Positions 5,436-6,908 of a stretch of 6,908 nucleotides of DNA are shown piece by piece (position 1 is the first letter of the stretch; each line of letters opens with the position of its first letter). The stretch is from positions 1 through 6,908 of the forward strand of contig JAPLXX010000029.1 in assembly GCA_026395855.1 (NCBI GenBank). The letters are read 5' to 3'. Position numbers and translations under genes: made by a program. The notes below the pieces were generated by a model that worked only from the letters and a program-made list of their open reading frames with translations, was not told the DNA's origin and ran no database searches. This stretch comes from Candidatus Pacearchaeota archaeon (GTDB lineage Archaea > Nanobdellota > Nanobdellia > Pacearchaeales > GW2011-AR1).

Positions 5436-5528
5436 ATTATTGTTTTTTCATTAAATTTATTTATTATTAATACAAATACCTTTTAGTATCATTCTAATCA
5501 ACTTAAGCTTCTTTATTATTAACATTTT
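5436..5528 (-). promoter_or_regulatory. Gap between sufS and the scaffold genes, with weak TATA-like sequence
   Basis: This 93-nt gap contrasts with the overlapping junctions on either side. On the minus strand an AT-rich stretch reading AATAATAAATAAATTT (about 5454-5469) includes a TATA-like core about 25 nt before the scaffold ATG at 5435. An internal promoter is therefore possible. The base composition makes the match weak, and no BRE-like AAAC is present. Confidence 0.3.
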
Positions 5529-6752
5529 TCAAGCAAATTTTTTTTGAATTTCTTTTAAAGCATCAACTAAAATATCAATATCTTCCAATGTGTTATAAAA
5601 CGAGAAGCTTGCTCTGCAAACCCCTCCTTTAGCTTTAAGAATTTCCATTAAAGGCATTGCGCAGCAGTGTCCTGCCCTTATTGCAATTCGTTTTTCATTT
5701 AATAATCCAGCTATATCATGCGGATGAATTCCAAGAAGATTGAAAGAAACCAAAGAAACGCTTTTTTCTTCTCCTGGATTGTAAATCTTTATATCAGGAA
5801 CTTCTTTAAGTCTTTTAAGTGCATATTTTAGCAGATAATTTTCCCATTCTTTTATGTTTTCAAGACTAATTTTTTTGAGGTAGCTTAAAGATTCTGCTAA
5901 ACCAATTGCTTCTGCTATATTTTGTGTTCCTGCTTCAAATTTTTCAGGGGGATTTGCCCATTCTGAATTCTCTTTTGTAATTTTGCTTATCATTCCTCCG
6001 CCGAAATTGAAAGGAGGAAGTTTTTCTAGAAGTTCTTTCCTACCAAATAAAACACCTATACCGCTTGGACCAAGCACTTTATGCCCTGAAAAAGCCAGGA
6101 AATCGCATTCAAGTTCCTTAACATTAATATTCAAATGCTGAATGCTTTGAGCAGCATCTATTATTGTTATTGCTCCTTTTTGTTTTGCTAATTTGGTTAT
6201 TAGTTTAACATCGTTAATAGTCCCTAATACATTAGACACTTGAGCAACACTAACTATAGCTGTTTTATCACTTAATTTTGAATTAAAGTCGTTCATATCT
6301 AACATAAAATCTTTTGTTATTTTAACAAATTTTAATTTCATATTATTTCTTTTAGCAAGCTGTTGCCATGGAACAAGATTTGAATGATGCTCCATTTCTG
6401 TTATAAGAATTTCATTTTTATTCCTAGGAAGAATTGAGGGAAGAGTATATGCCAGGAGATTAAGAGATTCTGTGGCATTTCTCGTAAAAATAATCTCTTC
6501 TGGTTCTGCCTTGATAAAATCAGCAACAATTATTCTCGCCTGATTGTATTTTTTCATTGCTCTTTCTGCCAAAGAATAAACCCCGCGGCCGACATTTGCA
6601 TTATCTTTTTCAGAAAAATCTTTTACAGCGTTTATCACGCTTGCAGGCCTCTGGCTTGTTGCTGCATTATCCAGATAAACAAGCCCAAGATTATGCCTGA
6701 AAATAGGAAAATCTTCTTTCCGTTTTTTGGCTATTTTATTGTTTATTTTCAT
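5529..6752 (-). CDS. sufS: Cysteine desulfurase SufS
   Basis: This is a 407-residue, PLP-dependent class-V aminotransferase-fold enzyme, full length for the SufS group (group II cysteine desulfurases). It converts cysteine to alanine and holds the released sulfur as a persulfide for Fe-S assembly. Visible signatures: YLDNAATSQRP near the N-terminus (26-36), HHSNLVPWQ (122-130) with the ring-stacking H123, D199 in IIDAAQS, and the PLP-binding lysine K225 in SGHKVLGPSGIG. The catalytic cysteine is C364 in RAGHCCAMPLM, the same number as in E. coli SufS. The residue before it is also cysteine (C363), where E. coli SufS has a second histidine. The start ATG overlaps the stop of the DUF1858 gene as ATGA, and two scaffold genes follow. 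The natural acceptor is probably one or both scaffolds. SufB, SufC and SufD are not in the window. Confidence 0.96.
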   Translation of the reverse strand: MKINNKIAKKRKEDFPIFRHNLGLVYLDNAATSQRPASVINAVKDFSEKDNANVGRGVYSLAERAMKKYNQARIIVADFIKAEPEEIIFTRNATESLNLLAYTLPSILPRNKNEILITEMEHHSNLVPWQQLAKRNNMKLKFVKITKDFMLDMNDFNSKLSDKTAIVSVAQVSNVLGTINDVKLITKLAKQKGAITIIDAAQSIQHLNINVKELECDFLAFSGHKVLGPSGIGVLFGRKELLEKLPPFNFGGGMISKITKENSEWANPPEKFEAGTQNIAEAIGLAESLSYLKKISLENIKEWENYLLKYALKRLKEVPDIKIYNPGEEKSVSLVSFNLLGIHPHDIAGLLNEKRIAIRAGHCCAMPLMEILKAKGGVCRASFSFYNTLEDIDILVDALKEIQKKFA

Positions 6753-6908
6753 TTTTTCTTTTTATTAAGCGCATTTATCTTTTTTAACATTTCTTTTATA
6801 TCCTTGTCTGTAAATCCGTATAGTTTTTTAGTTTCTTCAAGCCCATGATCTTTAGAAAATTGGCATCCTGCACACATCAAGCCGTGCTCCATTAAGACAA
6901 GAATTGCA
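6749..6908 (-). CDS. DUF1858-type redox-disulfide protein, 5' end cut by the window edge
   Basis: Reading the minus strand from the window edge gives an open frame of 52 codons ending in TGA at 6749-6751. The visible part contains EHGLMCAGCQFS, with a CxxC pair, then an acidic-basic helix (GLEETKKLYG) and DIKEMLKKINALN. That order matches DUF1858, the small hybrid-cluster-protein-associated redox disulfide domain, whose N-terminal strand would lie beyond position 6908. These proteins are usually about 70-90 residues, so about 20-30 residues are probably missing. The lysine-rich end overlaps the sufS start as ATGA, implying translational coupling. Its exact job is unknown; placement suggests a thiol or electron-transfer partner of sulfur mobilisation. 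An internal ATG exists at 6890-6892, but it would cut into the domain, so I treat the gene as continuing past the edge. Confidence 0.8.
   Translation of the reverse strand, partial: AILVLMEHGLMCAGCQFSKDHGLEETKKLYGFTDKDIKEMLKKINALNKKKK

Overview
The window looks like a small, AT-rich archaeal genome, most likely a DPANN-type lineage (Woesearchaeota/Pacearchaeota-like). Three things support this. There is a clear Dph2, and diphthamide synthesis occurs only in archaea and eukaryotes. TATA-type promoters (TTTATAAA-like) lie about 25-32 nt before start codons, with no Shine-Dalgarno sequence, which suggests leaderless or very short-leader mRNAs. The exported proteins have one N-terminal helix followed by a Thr-Gly motif. 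The placement within DPANN is inference from gene style, not from any marker comparison.

Layout: the left two thirds (1-4602) is read on the plus strand, mostly as single genes with their own promoters. In order these are a thioredoxin-reductase-like flavoprotein (40-990), an unrecognised 152-residue protein (1027-1485), Dph2 (1522-2508), a 195-nt AT-rich gap with the next promoter at its end, a membrane-anchored DsbA-like oxidoreductase (2704-3441), a smaller membrane-anchored thioredoxin-fold protein with a CPHC centre (3502-4008), and an overlapping ribbon-helix-helix antitoxin/RelE-ParE-type toxin pair (4064-4602). The right third (4681-6908) is read on the minus strand and converges on the toxin gene. 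It is an Fe-S assembly cluster: a DUF1858 redox-disulfide protein (cut by the window edge), the cysteine desulfurase SufS, and two tandem IscU/SufU-type scaffold proteins.

The shared theme is sulfur and thiol chemistry. SufS releases persulfide sulfur from cysteine for the IscU-like scaffolds. Dph2 is a [4Fe-4S] client of such a pathway. TrxB would reduce cytoplasmic thiols, and the two anchored thioredoxin-fold proteins would handle disulfides outside the membrane. No SufB/C/D, DsbB/VKOR or thioredoxin gene is seen inside the window.

Features most worth a second look: four exact 9-nt-period TTATAA units directly in front of the toxin-antitoxin start; the co-translated, roughly half-identical IscU pair, one with three extra cysteines; the DUF1858 gene overlapping sufS by ATGA; a TrxB that lacks the usual NADPH-binding arginines; the STGS[VA]V motif shared by both anchored oxidoreductases; and T-tracts inside the TATA-to-start spacers of four genes. 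I found no rRNA, tRNA, CRISPR array, insertion sequence or integrase.
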